Assembly: GCF_018143015.1 (NCBI RefSeq)
Contig: NC_054743.1
Location: 45,604,922 to 45,668,921, forward strand
From: Lytechinus variegatus
Taxonomy: Eukaryota; Echinodermata; Echinoidea; Temnopleuroida; Toxopneustidae
Reading direction: 5' to 3'
Length of the DNA: 64,000 bases
Shown here: positions 47,208 through 57,239 of the stretch, piece after piece
How positions within the stretch are numbered: the stretch's first letter is position 1
Layout: every line of letters begins with the position of its first letter
Translations under genes and position numbers: made by a program
The notes under the pieces: model-generated
The model's input: only the letters and a program-made list of their open reading frames with translations
The model's database searches: none
What the model was told of the DNA's origin: nothing

Positions 47208-47620
47208 GGAGGTGTGCCGCGGGGAGACAAAAAACGGGGGCCATGGAGTGGGCTAATTGTAAAAAGGAGGGTCCTCGGAACGGGCTTCAGAACTACAAAT
47301 GTTTGTGAAATCGGGGGTCCTTGGAACGAGTCGCCTGCATGTGAGTGCCTTCATGCATCCCTATGGAACGGGCATACGTGCATGCAGCTAGACCGGCAGC
47401 ATGGGCGGCGGGTGCGCTAGCACAGAGGCAATGGTCAGACAGCGTTCATTGCAGCGGCTGCTTTTTCAAAATTACGACTCATTGTAGCAGATCGATCGGA
47501 ACGGCATAACAGAAAATATTCGAAGCTTTGGAGCGGATTCCTTTTTCACGAGAATAATATGCCTTGGAGTGGCTTTCTTTGTTCTTTTTCTTAATAGGCT
47601 AAAAATGCTTGGCCCCCCCC
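47208..47620 (-). mobile_element. hAT-like poly-G MITE, truncated copy 3
   Basis: Inverted relative to 15808-16313; begins at the 'gtgtgccgcgg' segment and so lacks one end. The other end is a C run (about 47612). Confidence 0.7.
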
Positions 47621-48039
47621 CCCGTACACAATAATGCAATAATGGTGAATAATGCTGATAATGCTGTGCGCAGTGTTCAGCTGGTATTATGTTGAGAGTC
47701 AATTATCTCTCTTAAATGGCTTGTGCAACACGATAGTAAAAAAAAAGGGTCTGTGTTACTTCCTCTTCAGAAATCATTACTCTGAATTGGTGTATGTTAC
47801 TGTAGAACATCACTTGCTTGTTTCGATGAGGTCCATTAACTATACTAATTATGTTGGATAGGATTCGGTGTACATAAGAACACTGATTTCACTTTAAATT
47901 GTAAGCATGGTTATTCTTACACACCTGGAGAGGAAATATCCTCTTTTGCAGTTTAAATGCTAGTTGATGCAGCTTTGTAATAGTCTTCTCACTGCTACTG
48001 TAAGTTTGAATTGAGTATAACTATAAGACTAAAACTTAC

Positions 48040-48196
48040 TCTGCGTCATTTTCTGGTCCACTCCAGCCCCTAGGATCTTTCTATACCCTGGATTAATCTT
48101 CTCTGCAAATTCCAAAGTCTGCCAGGACAACTTTGGCCACATTGTGAAAAGGGCACCAGGAGCTGCATCAATTGTTAAATCAAAGTCTTGATCAAT
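48040..48196 (-). CDS. SAM-domain gene family, internal exon
   Basis: Between TTTCAG and AGA|GTAAGT. Encodes 52 residues starting IDQDFDLTIDAAPGALFTMW and ending GYRKILGAGVDQKMTQ. Joins 48840-49011 in phase 0 (..LGM|IDQDF). I associate this pattern with uncharacterised SAMD3-like proteins of sea urchins and fish, from memory only. Confidence 0.6.
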
Positions 48197-48839
48197 CTGA
48201 AAATGAAATAAGTATTTATATATAAGCTGTATAACACATAATTCAATTACCACCAATACCATGTTTTCATACATTACCGGTACATTGTAATTAAAGTCAT
48301 GCTAAATATTGCTCATTAACTAAAAAAAAAAAACTTATCAATGTTTGTAACAAAAACCCTAGGTCACATGCACACACTGCACAAATCAAGTAAAGTCTAG
48401 TGAGCTTTGACATTGACCTTTCTATTTCTAACCATTTATCACATTTTTTTTAAATATTGATCACTATTGGAGTAATTAACCACTGGAGGAAAATACTTAG
48501 TATTTGCAAAATGAGGGGGGGGGGGTTAGGTGGGAAAATTAATATCCCCCAGAGATTGACATTCATGGGAAGAAGACATAACTTAATTAATCTTTCCAAT
48601 CGGATTTCAGAACAACTTTTCCACTAATCATAGAATTATGACAACTAAGATGCAACTGAAATTTTAACACTGAGGCAGAGTAAGTGATCCTATGATCTTG
48701 CACTATATTCTCAAGCAAGAAAGAGAATAATTCTGGAAATTCATAACCAAAAATGCTTCGTTCAACTTCGAACAATTAAATTTAATTTTTTTTTTTCATA
48801 ATGCGAATCCCACTGCACTAAGTAATCAAGTTATTTTAC

Positions 48840-49011
48840 CATTCCCAAAAGCTGTAGATATTTGTCAAGAATTTCTGCTGTGCTTGGTCGCGGGTTTCCT
48901 CTAGTCAACTCATATCTCGGTACCGAGGTTCGTCACATTAACTATGTTGTCAGGTGATGAGTAATATTGCATCCAGGTGTCTTCTTCGTGCTCATCTTCT
49001 GCAACATTTAA
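48840..49011 (-). CDS. SAM-domain gene family, internal exon with a frame break
   Basis: Minus-strand exon after TTATCACAG and before ATG|GTAAAA. The 5' part reads an acidic stretch (AEDEHEEDTWMQYYSSPDN). The 3' part reads YELTRGNPRPSTAEILDKYL and continues into 48196 in phase 0. The two parts are in different frames, so there is one indel near 48940: either the gene is damaged or this is a sequencing error. Confidence 0.5.
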
Positions 49012-50430
49012 CTGTGATAAACATGAATCAAAGATCAAGAATAGTAACATTAATTATTACACAAGTTATCTGACTATTCTATAGAGAACTGATGGAATAT
49101 AAGTGGATAAATTGTAGAAATTCTCAATAAAAACTTCCCCTGTGCACAGTGGGGAATTTACATGAAGTCAACCTCAATGTAATTCCTGTATCTCAGATTC
49201 AAAATTGGTTTCTGATCATTCACAAACTGTACATACATCTGCAATTACAATGTAACATTTAGATCTGTTGCTATTTGCATGTAGGCCTGTCCTCGCTAGG
49301 CTGGCCAATAATAAGGGACTATTGGCCAAGCTATAGGCCAGGATTTAGATCTAGGTTTGCACGTTTGGACCTATAGTATCATGAGTATAGACCTAGATTT
49401 TAATGGGGTTTAACATACACATATGTAGACGTACAAAATTGAATAAAGTTTACTAGAAATAGATCTAGCCAGGCCTACATTATTACACGTAGGCTATGTG
49501 CTTGAGGACGGCCCGGTCCGAGCTTGTACCGGACCCGGTACCTCGCGCATATCGCATCCGCATGCGATCATCGGCAGTGAATTATTTATATGTGTGAGGA
49601 TCTTCATCACAGTTCATGTAGGCTATAATTCAAATCACCAATTTTGAGACTAATACTAATAGAAGCATGGAAAGAAGTGAAATTTTGTGTAAAAATCGTG
49701 ATGTTGCATGAATTTCATAATTCACCCCCCATAAAATCCCACCTTTTGTCACTCAGAATATCAGATCGAGTTCATGGTCTCGAAGTTCGTGTAAGTGGAG
49801 CATGGTGTAGGCCCTTGTGGTAATTAAGTGGAGTGGATCCTGCCCGAACTTCGCTCAAGGTACCATAGACTGCGCACATGCGTATCTGCGCAATTCTAGT
49901 AGGCCTAGAATCTATAAGATACGCAATGCAAACTTTACACATCTAATGCATAGACAGATATTTATTGCAAAATCCGACTCACAAAGGTGGAAAAATAATG
50001 AAATTTTGGTATTTCTTATGATAGCCTCAAAATGCAGCCTTTCTCATCAAAATCTCCAAATCACGTGCAAAAGTGAATGGGTGCGCAGACTGGGGCACCA
50101 TTTTTTTTTCAATCTCAAAATGTCTGCCGGCCGAGCCGAGGTTTTTCCAATAAAATCATAGGCCTATATATTTCTGACTTGGCGACCATATAGAGTTACA
50201 CACGTACATGCACACACAATAAAACCACTGCAACAACGGTAACAATGCATTGACTTTTGAGATTATTCATGAACATTCACTCGAAATCAAGCACTGAATT
50301 TACCTCTAAAGATTGGAACTAAATGTGGGAAGTCCCACTCCTGAAGCAGGTTTGTCACCCCCAAATCTTTCATGTTCTAAAACGGAGATTAAACACGATT
50401 TTTCCAGTGCACTGCAGCAGTCTCCGAGTC
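49012..50430. other. Intergenic or intronic, with CpG-rich patch and dispersed repeat
   Basis: CpG-rich 49505-49570; 49726-49775 shared (inverted) with 2640-2690; an NRF1-like TGCGCACATGCG near 49870. No supported exon. Confidence 0.4.
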
Positions 50431-50439
50431 GAACATACT

Positions 50440-50500
50440 CAACGCCATCTTCCGACCACTAGCATAGCACTGCGCACGCGTACGCATGCGCTTTACATGT
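50440..50500 (-). promoter_or_regulatory. Promoter-like cluster: NRF1-like, ETS-like and YY1-like motifs (minus strand)
   Basis: On the minus strand GCGCATGCGTACGCGTGCGC (NRF1-like, about 50474-50493) is followed by GGTCGGAAGATGGCG (ETS core CGGAAG overlapping an AAGATGGCG YY1-type motif, about 50443-50457). The ATG at 50448-50446 starts a 19-codon frame that could be a short first exon for the downstream exons at 49011 and 48196. The motif combination is typical of metazoan TATA-less promoters. Confidence 0.4.
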
Positions 50501-50504
50501 GCCG

Positions 50505-50670
50505 GTATCTTGTACAACCCCCTGTTCAAGCCTTCTGTCTACGGACCTTAAACAGGTCAATTCGCCGTGTTTTATACCGATATTATCAAAGCTTAAACAT
50601 GTTCTGTTCAAAAAATTATACAGCACCTCTTATACAGCGATATTTTGTACAGCGTTTTTACTGTGTAATT
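50505..50670. repeat. Second cluster of TTATACAGC/TTGTACA words
   Basis: 'cttgtacaaccccctgttc', 'aaaaaattatacagcacc', 'cttatacagcgatattttgt', ending TTTACTGTGTAA; inverted relative to 35500-35560. Confidence 0.4.
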
Positions 50671-51491
50671 ACCGCAGCGGGGGTGTGCTCGCGGGGTGCA
50701 CGCTGCCAATACAATATGGATGCGGTCCCTTATGCTACACATAAAATGCAATCTGGTGTTCTCCCATTTTATTCTAAAAGGCTTGACATGACGTCTTGAG
50801 AGGGATATCAAAATTAAGCAGTCTTACAGTTTAAAGGAAAAACTTTGAAATATTAATAATTGAGTTCACAATGAATACTGGACAGGGGGGCAAAATGGGA
50901 GCAGAAAAATCTACCATTGTATCTTTCTGGCATCTTAATCAAATAAACAAGTCATTACAATAGAATATGACTATCAAATTTATAAAGGTTCCTCCATTGT
51001 AATTACTTCACACAGAGCTCTCTAAAACTAGAAGGCCATGAACCATTTACTAGCATGTTACAACATATATATATATAACACTTATTCAGTTTACACATGG
51101 TGATGGTAATAACAGTTCTCAATTACAACTAAGATCAAAAGAATAAAAAAATGATATCAATGTAGTTTCCCCCCTGTAATGTCTTCAAAGAAACATGCAT
51201 TATTGAAAAACTTACATGTATGCTCTATAAATGACAATGATCAAAATTTAGTTATAAAAAGAAATAATGAATCTCTTAAGGCTAAACCTTTTAAAAAGCC
51301 TGTTGAAAAAAGGTGTACTAGTTCCTTTTGAATATAAACAATAAAACAAACAAAAATTATACAAATAACGACTAAAGGTGTTTCTTTTTCTAAACAGGGA
51401 TTGTTTAAAAGTCTTACAAGAGCCATGATTTCTTGGCAATTGAGTTCACAACACTCCAAGTTAAAAGTAATTTAAATGCTTTGTAAATGAG

Positions 51492-51884
51492 CTAAAAAGC
51501 AGCTACAAGGTCTGATGTGCTTTCTTGAAAATCATATTCAGTGTCATTAACGATATCAACATCTACATTCATTTCAACACGATTACAGTCATCATCACTT
51601 GATTCCCCATGACTGCTTAAATTAGATAAGTCAGATATGTCAATATGAGGAACTCTATTATCTTGGCACGTATGGTCATCAGCCTGAACTGTAGGGGGTA
51701 GCAAATGCCCTATGAGGTGCCTTTTGTATGATGATCCACAGCTCAAAATTTCCTTACATTCTACACAAGCAAGTTTTGTGCAAGTAGATGTTAGTATACC
51801 ATGGACTACTCTCAGGTGGCAAAATAGCCCGGAAATTCTTCCAGGAACTTTAGAAAGACATTTGCAGCAGATGAAAGATGACAT
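51492..51884 (-). CDS. C2H2-like zinc-finger protein or exon, 130 residues
   Basis: Starts MSSFICCKCLSKVPGRISG. The first finger is CCKC-x12-H-x4-H-like (residues about 6-29); the second is C-x2-C followed by YKRHLIGH (about 42-61). The C-terminal half is acidic and Ser-rich (about 70-125), without a recognised domain. It ends with a stop; a GT just before the end (DLV) could be a donor. AG at a splice-like position lies 12 nt before the ATG, so this may be a coding exon preceded by a 5' UTR intron. It could be separate from the SAM gene or part of it; its phase does not continue from 52983. Confidence 0.5.
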   Translation of the reverse strand: MSSFICCKCLSKVPGRISGLFCHLRVVHGILTSTCTKLACVECKEILSCGSSYKRHLIGHLLPPTVQADDHTCQDNRVPHIDISDLSNLSSHGESSDDDCNRVEMNVDVDIVNDTEYDFQESTSDLVAAF

Positions 51885-52982
51885 GTTGATTATTTCTGGC
51901 AGCAGTTACTGGAGAAAAACAAAATGAATTATTAAATAATCAAAACACATCCCTGGAGATACATACACTTTGGGATGAGGCAAGAATTATTTGAAAGCAA
52001 TTTTGTCAGTTGAAAAAATATAAATTCTACATATGGATAAACTTGGCTGTTAAAGGTGATAATGAACTATTGATAATTCTTTTTCAGAAATTTATTTTTC
52101 CCATTTCCTGTTATTTATTAAAATCTTACTACATGTATCATTTGTATTTTTTTCAGTCATGAATCAATTTTTCTTTTGTTGTCTTTATTTAATTTTTATT
52201 CATATTTTAATCTGTTTTTTCTTTTTTGTTTTAGTTGATTTTCTTAATATCAAGGTCTCATCATATCTTTCTAGGTGTAAACATAGTTTTTACTCTAAAA
52301 TTCAAATTCAACAGTTTAGGAATATTAGCAAAGTTGTAATCAACTGAAAAAAATACAAACATGTACATGGTAGGCAATGTTTCAAAATTACCCATCATAT
52401 AACATATTTTATTTAATATTTTGAATATCAATGATGATTAAAGCCTGTGTATAGCTTTGGTAAAAGGTCAACAATGTGATTGATAATCAAATATAATTCG
52501 ATATAAAAGTCTTACTGAAGCATAGAGACCGCTAGATATTTTTCCAACCACCCCTTCTGAGAAAATTTCAAATGTTCAAATTTTGGATATCAGCACCTTC
52601 TCTCGGCGATGCTTATTTTTAAATTTAAATAAAATTTTCTTTGAGCATTTATCTAATATAAAGATTAGATATTCTTAATAACAGACAAAGAATATATCCA
52701 GAAAGTTTCAACCCATTCCATGCTCTGGAATAGGTTTTAATTGAAAAAAAAACATGCAGATATTTTATTTGGATTGGGCACCCGATCAAATTAAATTTTC
52801 ATGTAAATCGCAAAGTTTATCCTGTAAAATACATTTTCATTTCATATCCTCCACCTCATAACTGTTATAGGGCATATCCATTCATATAAGCTAGCAATGA
52901 ATTGGAATAGTGATAGGTGCATTTCGGTGGATTTACCAAAACTATACACAGGCTTTACAACTAGAATACAAAATATTCACAC

Positions 52983-53092
52983 CTGTACAGAGAATTTTTT
53001 GATGAGTTTTAGCCTCGGTCCCATCTTTGGAATAAGCTCTTTAATTTCCTCGCTCTCCAACAGCCAGAAACTATCATCATCAATTCCATTTA
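52983..53092 (-). CDS. SAM-domain protein, exon 2 (second half of SAM)
   Basis: Entered in phase 1 after CAAACAG and left in phase 0 at CAG|GTGTG. Encodes GIDDDSFWLLESEEIKELIP then KMGPRLKLIKKF, the helix 3-5 region of a SAM protein-interaction domain with the usual G-P/H-R-L-K motif. It joins exon 1 in phase and together they give a full-length SAM fold of about 60 residues. Confidence 0.75.
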
Positions 53093-53170
53093 CTGTTTGT
53101 GGAGAAACAAATATTTGAAAAGAAATAAATAAAAAGCTTAAATGTGAAGTACTTCACATTTATGATAAAC

Positions 53171-53240
53171 AAGTGGATCCCCTCTGGCAGTTTCGCCTGG
53201 ATCACATAATTCATCATTGCAGCAGTGCTGACTTTGAAAA
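53171..53240 (-). repeat. About 70-bp segment shared with 63271-63342
   Basis: Both contain 'aagtggaatgcctctggc'-like sequence and 'gctgactttgaaaac', with an acceptor-like TTTCAAAGTCAG on the minus strand. Each has a short open frame. They could be duplicated exons or a dispersed repeat; no donor is clear. Confidence 0.4.
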
Positions 53241-53419
53241 CAACTACATGTAAAACAGAGAGGGAAAAAGTACACATGCATTTGATAATGATTATAGCAT
53301 GTTGACTTTGACCTGAGATCACATTTGTCCATTTGCTGATACTTGATTTATGTGAGAAGGATATAAGCCTACTTGCAAAATATTCTTCAAAAATTAAAAA
53401 TGTTATATTTGATTAAGAA

Positions 53420-53790
53420 TAAGATTTCAGTGATGTCACTCCAACATGGACGAAATTTGACCCTTAATGATCTTTGACCTTGATCATGTGACCTAACACT
53501 CATACAAGATTATCAGCAATACTTAATAACCTTTTAAGCCTCATGAAATATGCCCTTATACTTTTAAAGTAATGAACATAAAAAATTGAGCATTTTCTAA
53601 GTACATTGACCCTGAATTACCTTTGACCTTAATCGTGTGACCTTTAAACTCATGCAGGATGATCAGTAATACTTGGTTACCCCTATGTCCAAGTTCATGA
53701 ATTAGGTCCATATATTGTTTAAGTTATAACATTTACAAAAAAAAGCATATTTTATGTTTATTGACCCCAAATGACCTAGGCCTAGATCTT
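53420..53790 (+). repeat. GACCT minisatellite-like units (about 155 bp, two and a half copies)
   Basis: 'gatctttgaccttgatcatg' and 'acctttgaccttaatcgtg' head the units, followed by 'caatacttaataacc' and 'tcatgaa'. Same family as 63440-64000. Confidence 0.7.
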
Positions 53791-54159
53791 TAATCTAGAT
53801 CTAGTAGAATCATAAAATGAAACTGTATGAAGTGCAGAAATGGTGATGGCTAATTTAGTCTTAGACATACCAATTTGTATTAACATTATTGGTTATCTGC
53901 GCAACCCCCCCCCCCCCTGGGCATCAATGGCATGCGCCTATAGCCCTAGGCCCGAAAGCTTCCTGGCTAAGCCAAGGATGGCCCTCGGTGCCGGCAGGGC
54001 AGGTTGTCACGGGCGAACGGTACCGTTAACTTCAATGACGTCGTCGGCCTAGGCTAGAATCTACGAACAACGGTAGATTGTGAGTCGGCCAATTGATTTT
54101 CAGCCATTCAAGTTTAATATTTATAAAGACAAAGGTAAAACGCTACAAAGAAAAAAAAC

Positions 54160-54232
54160 GAAACTCATCTTCGAAAGTTTCAATGAGGTCTTCATGGTCC
54201 CATTCTTTTAATAAGATTTGCCAGGTCGCCAT
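54160..54232 (-). CDS. SAM-domain protein, exon 1 with start codon
   Basis: The ATG at 54232-54230 begins MATWQILLKEWDHEDLIETF, the first helices of a SAM domain. 73 bp leave in phase 1 at a weak C|GTTTTT donor, which fits exon 2 exactly (F-L-NGIDDD at the join). The CpG-rich stretch directly upstream on this strand supports a gene start. The protein is probably a cytosolic or nuclear scaffold of unknown role. Confidence 0.65.
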
Positions 54233-54239
54233 CCTGATT

Positions 54240-54400
54240 CTGGTCAGTCACTCTTAACTTCAAGATCTTGCGAGCGCAACTGGGTCTGCGTACGTACCGG
54301 TGGCGCTGGCCCGCGCCGGCCGCCTGTAGCTAGCTCTCGAACGTAATGCACGTGGCCACGCGCGCTGCGCTGTGTGGTCTCTGATCTGCACATGTACCGT
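54240..54400 (-). promoter_or_regulatory. CpG-rich promoter region of the SAM-domain gene
   Basis: Locally GC- and CpG-rich ('gcgctggcccgcgccggccg', 'cacgcgcgctgcgct') in an AT-rich region, immediately upstream of the minus-strand ATG at 54232. No TATA box seen. Confidence 0.45.
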
Positions 54401-55059
54401 CAGTACATGTGTTCAATCGCATGATGACCGTCGCCATTTTTCAAACGGTAGAAAGAAATGTAAAAAGAAAATGTGAAACACCGGGGTAAAACATCGCGTT
54501 TCTTTTGTTTATTGAGGGGGGGGGGGGGAAGCAATCAAGTGAGAGTGTTATTTTTTTATATATGCAGCTGCATAAAAGATCGGTCATATAGGGCAAGTAT
54601 GTTTCAGAGCTAACACCTTTTTTCTCCTGTTGTTTTTATGATTTTGATTAATTAGCACGCATAAATTTAAGGATATCCACCTTGATGCACCGTGAAGCCT
54701 AATATAGCCTAAAATGTCAAGTGATTTACACATGGACTTACAACATTTTGCAATTTGATGATTTGACAACTGAAGTTCGCTGTGCTTAACGAAATTTAGA
54801 TTAAAGAATGCAAATATATAATCCTTGCAGAATGATTAGGCCTTTCATATTTTTTTTACATAATAGCCAAAAAATACAAGAACTGAGAAGTGCATAAAGA
54901 AATATTATTACAGAAAATGGGACTTTCTGCCTGTCTATGTTATGACTCACTAATAGTTTATTGAAGTGGCTACACTGGCTGCCCCAAAAATAAAATGTTA
55001 TTATTATTATTCATTGATATTAGGCCTACATAATTAAAGTTTGTATAATTATGTGCAAC

Positions 55060-55855
55060 ACTTAACCAAAAACCTTGCAAAAAAAGTTTGAATAATAAGA
55101 TATTAAGTAAACATCAGAATTATACATTTTGGCAAGGCATGAAGAATGTAATTCTTACCGTTATTACATAATAAAATTACATTGCAACAACTAAAACATT
55201 TACAAAAGGAAGCATACTGAAATATACTTTAAAATTCTACATTTTACAAGACATGTGAAATGTAATTTTTTACAAATATTTCTTAAATATTACTTAATGA
55301 AATTGCATTGTAACATTTGTTACATATTTATTAAGCAAAACATTCACAAAAAGAAGTTTACATAATAAAATATTGAGTAAACATTATAATTTTACATTTT
55401 ACAAGGCATGTGAAATGTAATTTTTACAAATATGTCTTAAATATTACCTAATGAAATAATATTGTGACACTTGTTACATATTTATAAGCAAAAACATTTA
55501 CAAAAGGAAGTTTACAAAATGAAATATTAAGTAAACTTTAAAATTTTACATTTTACAAGACATGTGAAATGTAATTTTTACAAATATTTCTTAAATATTA
55601 TTTAATAAAATTGCATTGTAACACTTGTTACATATTTATTAAGCAAAACATTCGCAAAAGGAAGTTTACATAATGAAATATTAAGTAAACATTAAAGTTT
55701 TACATTTTACAAGACATGTGAAATGTAATTTTCACAAATACTTGTTAAATTTTACCTAATGAAATTAATTTGCAACGATTTTTACAAATATTAAGCAAAA
55801 TTTTACAAAAGAAAGTTTACATAATGAAATATTAAGTAAACATTTCTCTGTGTGT
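55060..55855. repeat. Tandem array of about five units of about 154 bp
   Basis: The marker 'attttacaagacatgtgaaa' recurs near 55241, 55397, 55551 and 55703. Each unit has 'gaaatattaagtaaac' and 'cacttgttacatatttat'. It ends near TTCTCTGTGTGTAG. Very AT-rich, not coding. Confidence 0.82.
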
Positions 55856-56228
55856 AGGGTAAAGATTGTGCTAAGTGTTGAAATTCCAATTTGGGTGGCA
55901 AAATTGTTATAAAATGCTTGAATGTATCCATTTTATTTCAATTGACTAAAAGTGCAAGGGAAATGTATGAGTATTGTTTCGCAGGGTAAGTTTGATTTTG
56001 CCCTTTTCCCGAGCATTTCTGCGCAAATAGATTTCTGCGAGCTCTACAGAAATGGACAGTGCTCACTCAAGTGTAACATTCTGACAAAACTTTTACTTTC
56101 ATTGGATAGATGAGACCCAAACCCAAGATTATATGTGAAAAAAATACTCACATGTTGTATATTTTTTAATTCCCAGGGCTTCTTCAAAGTGTAAACTTTT
56201 TTGATACGCACTGTATATGTATTAATAC

Positions 56229-56244
56229 AAACACACACACACAC

Positions 56245-56276
<32 letters not shown>

Positions 56277-56290
56277 ATTAATACACACAT
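56229..56290. repeat. (CA)n(TA)n(TG)n palindromic microsatellite
   Basis: ATTAATACA, (CA)n, (TA)n, (TG)n, then TGTATTAAT: a perfect-looking cruciform-prone palindrome of about 60 bp. Confidence 0.85.
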
Positions 56291-56329
56291 AATAATTTCA
56301 TCTGATCTTGGATTTCAAGGGTGAAAGAT

Positions 56330-57025
56330 TATTCTTTATATTTATTTTGGTGTTGTTTAACATTCTTGTACAAATCCTTGCATTCTGACACCAAGAACAC
56401 CAACCTGTGCTGTTTTATCTTCGAGATACCATTATATAATATGGCATAAAATGTATAAAAGGTCAATGACCTTTGGCTTTACATTTTATGGGTGAATGTG
56501 CATTCTATGTCCTTAATTTTATTTATTTGATCTTCTGATCAGAATCTGTGCATTTTAACACAATAATCACCAACCTGTGCCTTTCCATCTCAGAGATACC
56601 ATTATACAGTATGATGTATATAATGTAAAAAGGTCATTGACCTTTTGAAAGCTTTGACCTTGAATTTTATTGGTGAATGTCCATTCTAGGTACTCACATT
56701 TATTCTATTTTATCTTCTTGTAAGAATCTATACATTTTGACACCATGATCACCAGCCTGTACCTTATCATCTCAGAAATACCATTATACAGTAAGGTATA
56801 TAATGTAAAAAAAGGTCACTGACTTTTGAAAGGCTTTGACCTTGAATTTCATTGGTAAATGAGCACTATATAGGTACTTTATTTGATTTTATTTGAACTT
56901 CTTGTAAGAATTTGTGCATTTTGACACCATTATCACCAACCTGCGCCTTACCATCTCAGAGATACCATTAAATATTATATATGAAAAGGTAATTGACCTT
57001 TTACCTTGAAAAAAACACTTTCCCC
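56330..57025 (+). repeat. Four tandem units of about 178 bp
   Basis: 'atcaccaacctgtgcc'-like words recur near 56398, 56570, 56749 and 56932, with 'cagagataccattata' and 'aaaggtcattgacctttt' in each. The last contains a half-site palindrome AGGTCANTGACCT. Confidence 0.78.
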
Positions 57026-57239
57026 AACCCGTATTTCTCCTAACTTTTTTTTGGTAAATGTTGACACCCATACCTACTCAAATCAGTTGAAAAACCATTT
57101 CCAATAATTTTATTCCAGATTGGCTCTTTTGACGTCTAATTTAGGGATACTAATTGTTCGATTTTGTCAGTAGTGAGAAATTACATTTAGTCAGGTCCTT
57201 TGATCACCATTCAATAACCATTCAAGAAAAAAAAACATT

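Noticed and set aside
50323-50799. 158-codon + strand frame
   Set aside because: No domain, no splice logic; it overlaps the ACAACC-type repeat and a promoter-like region on the other strand.
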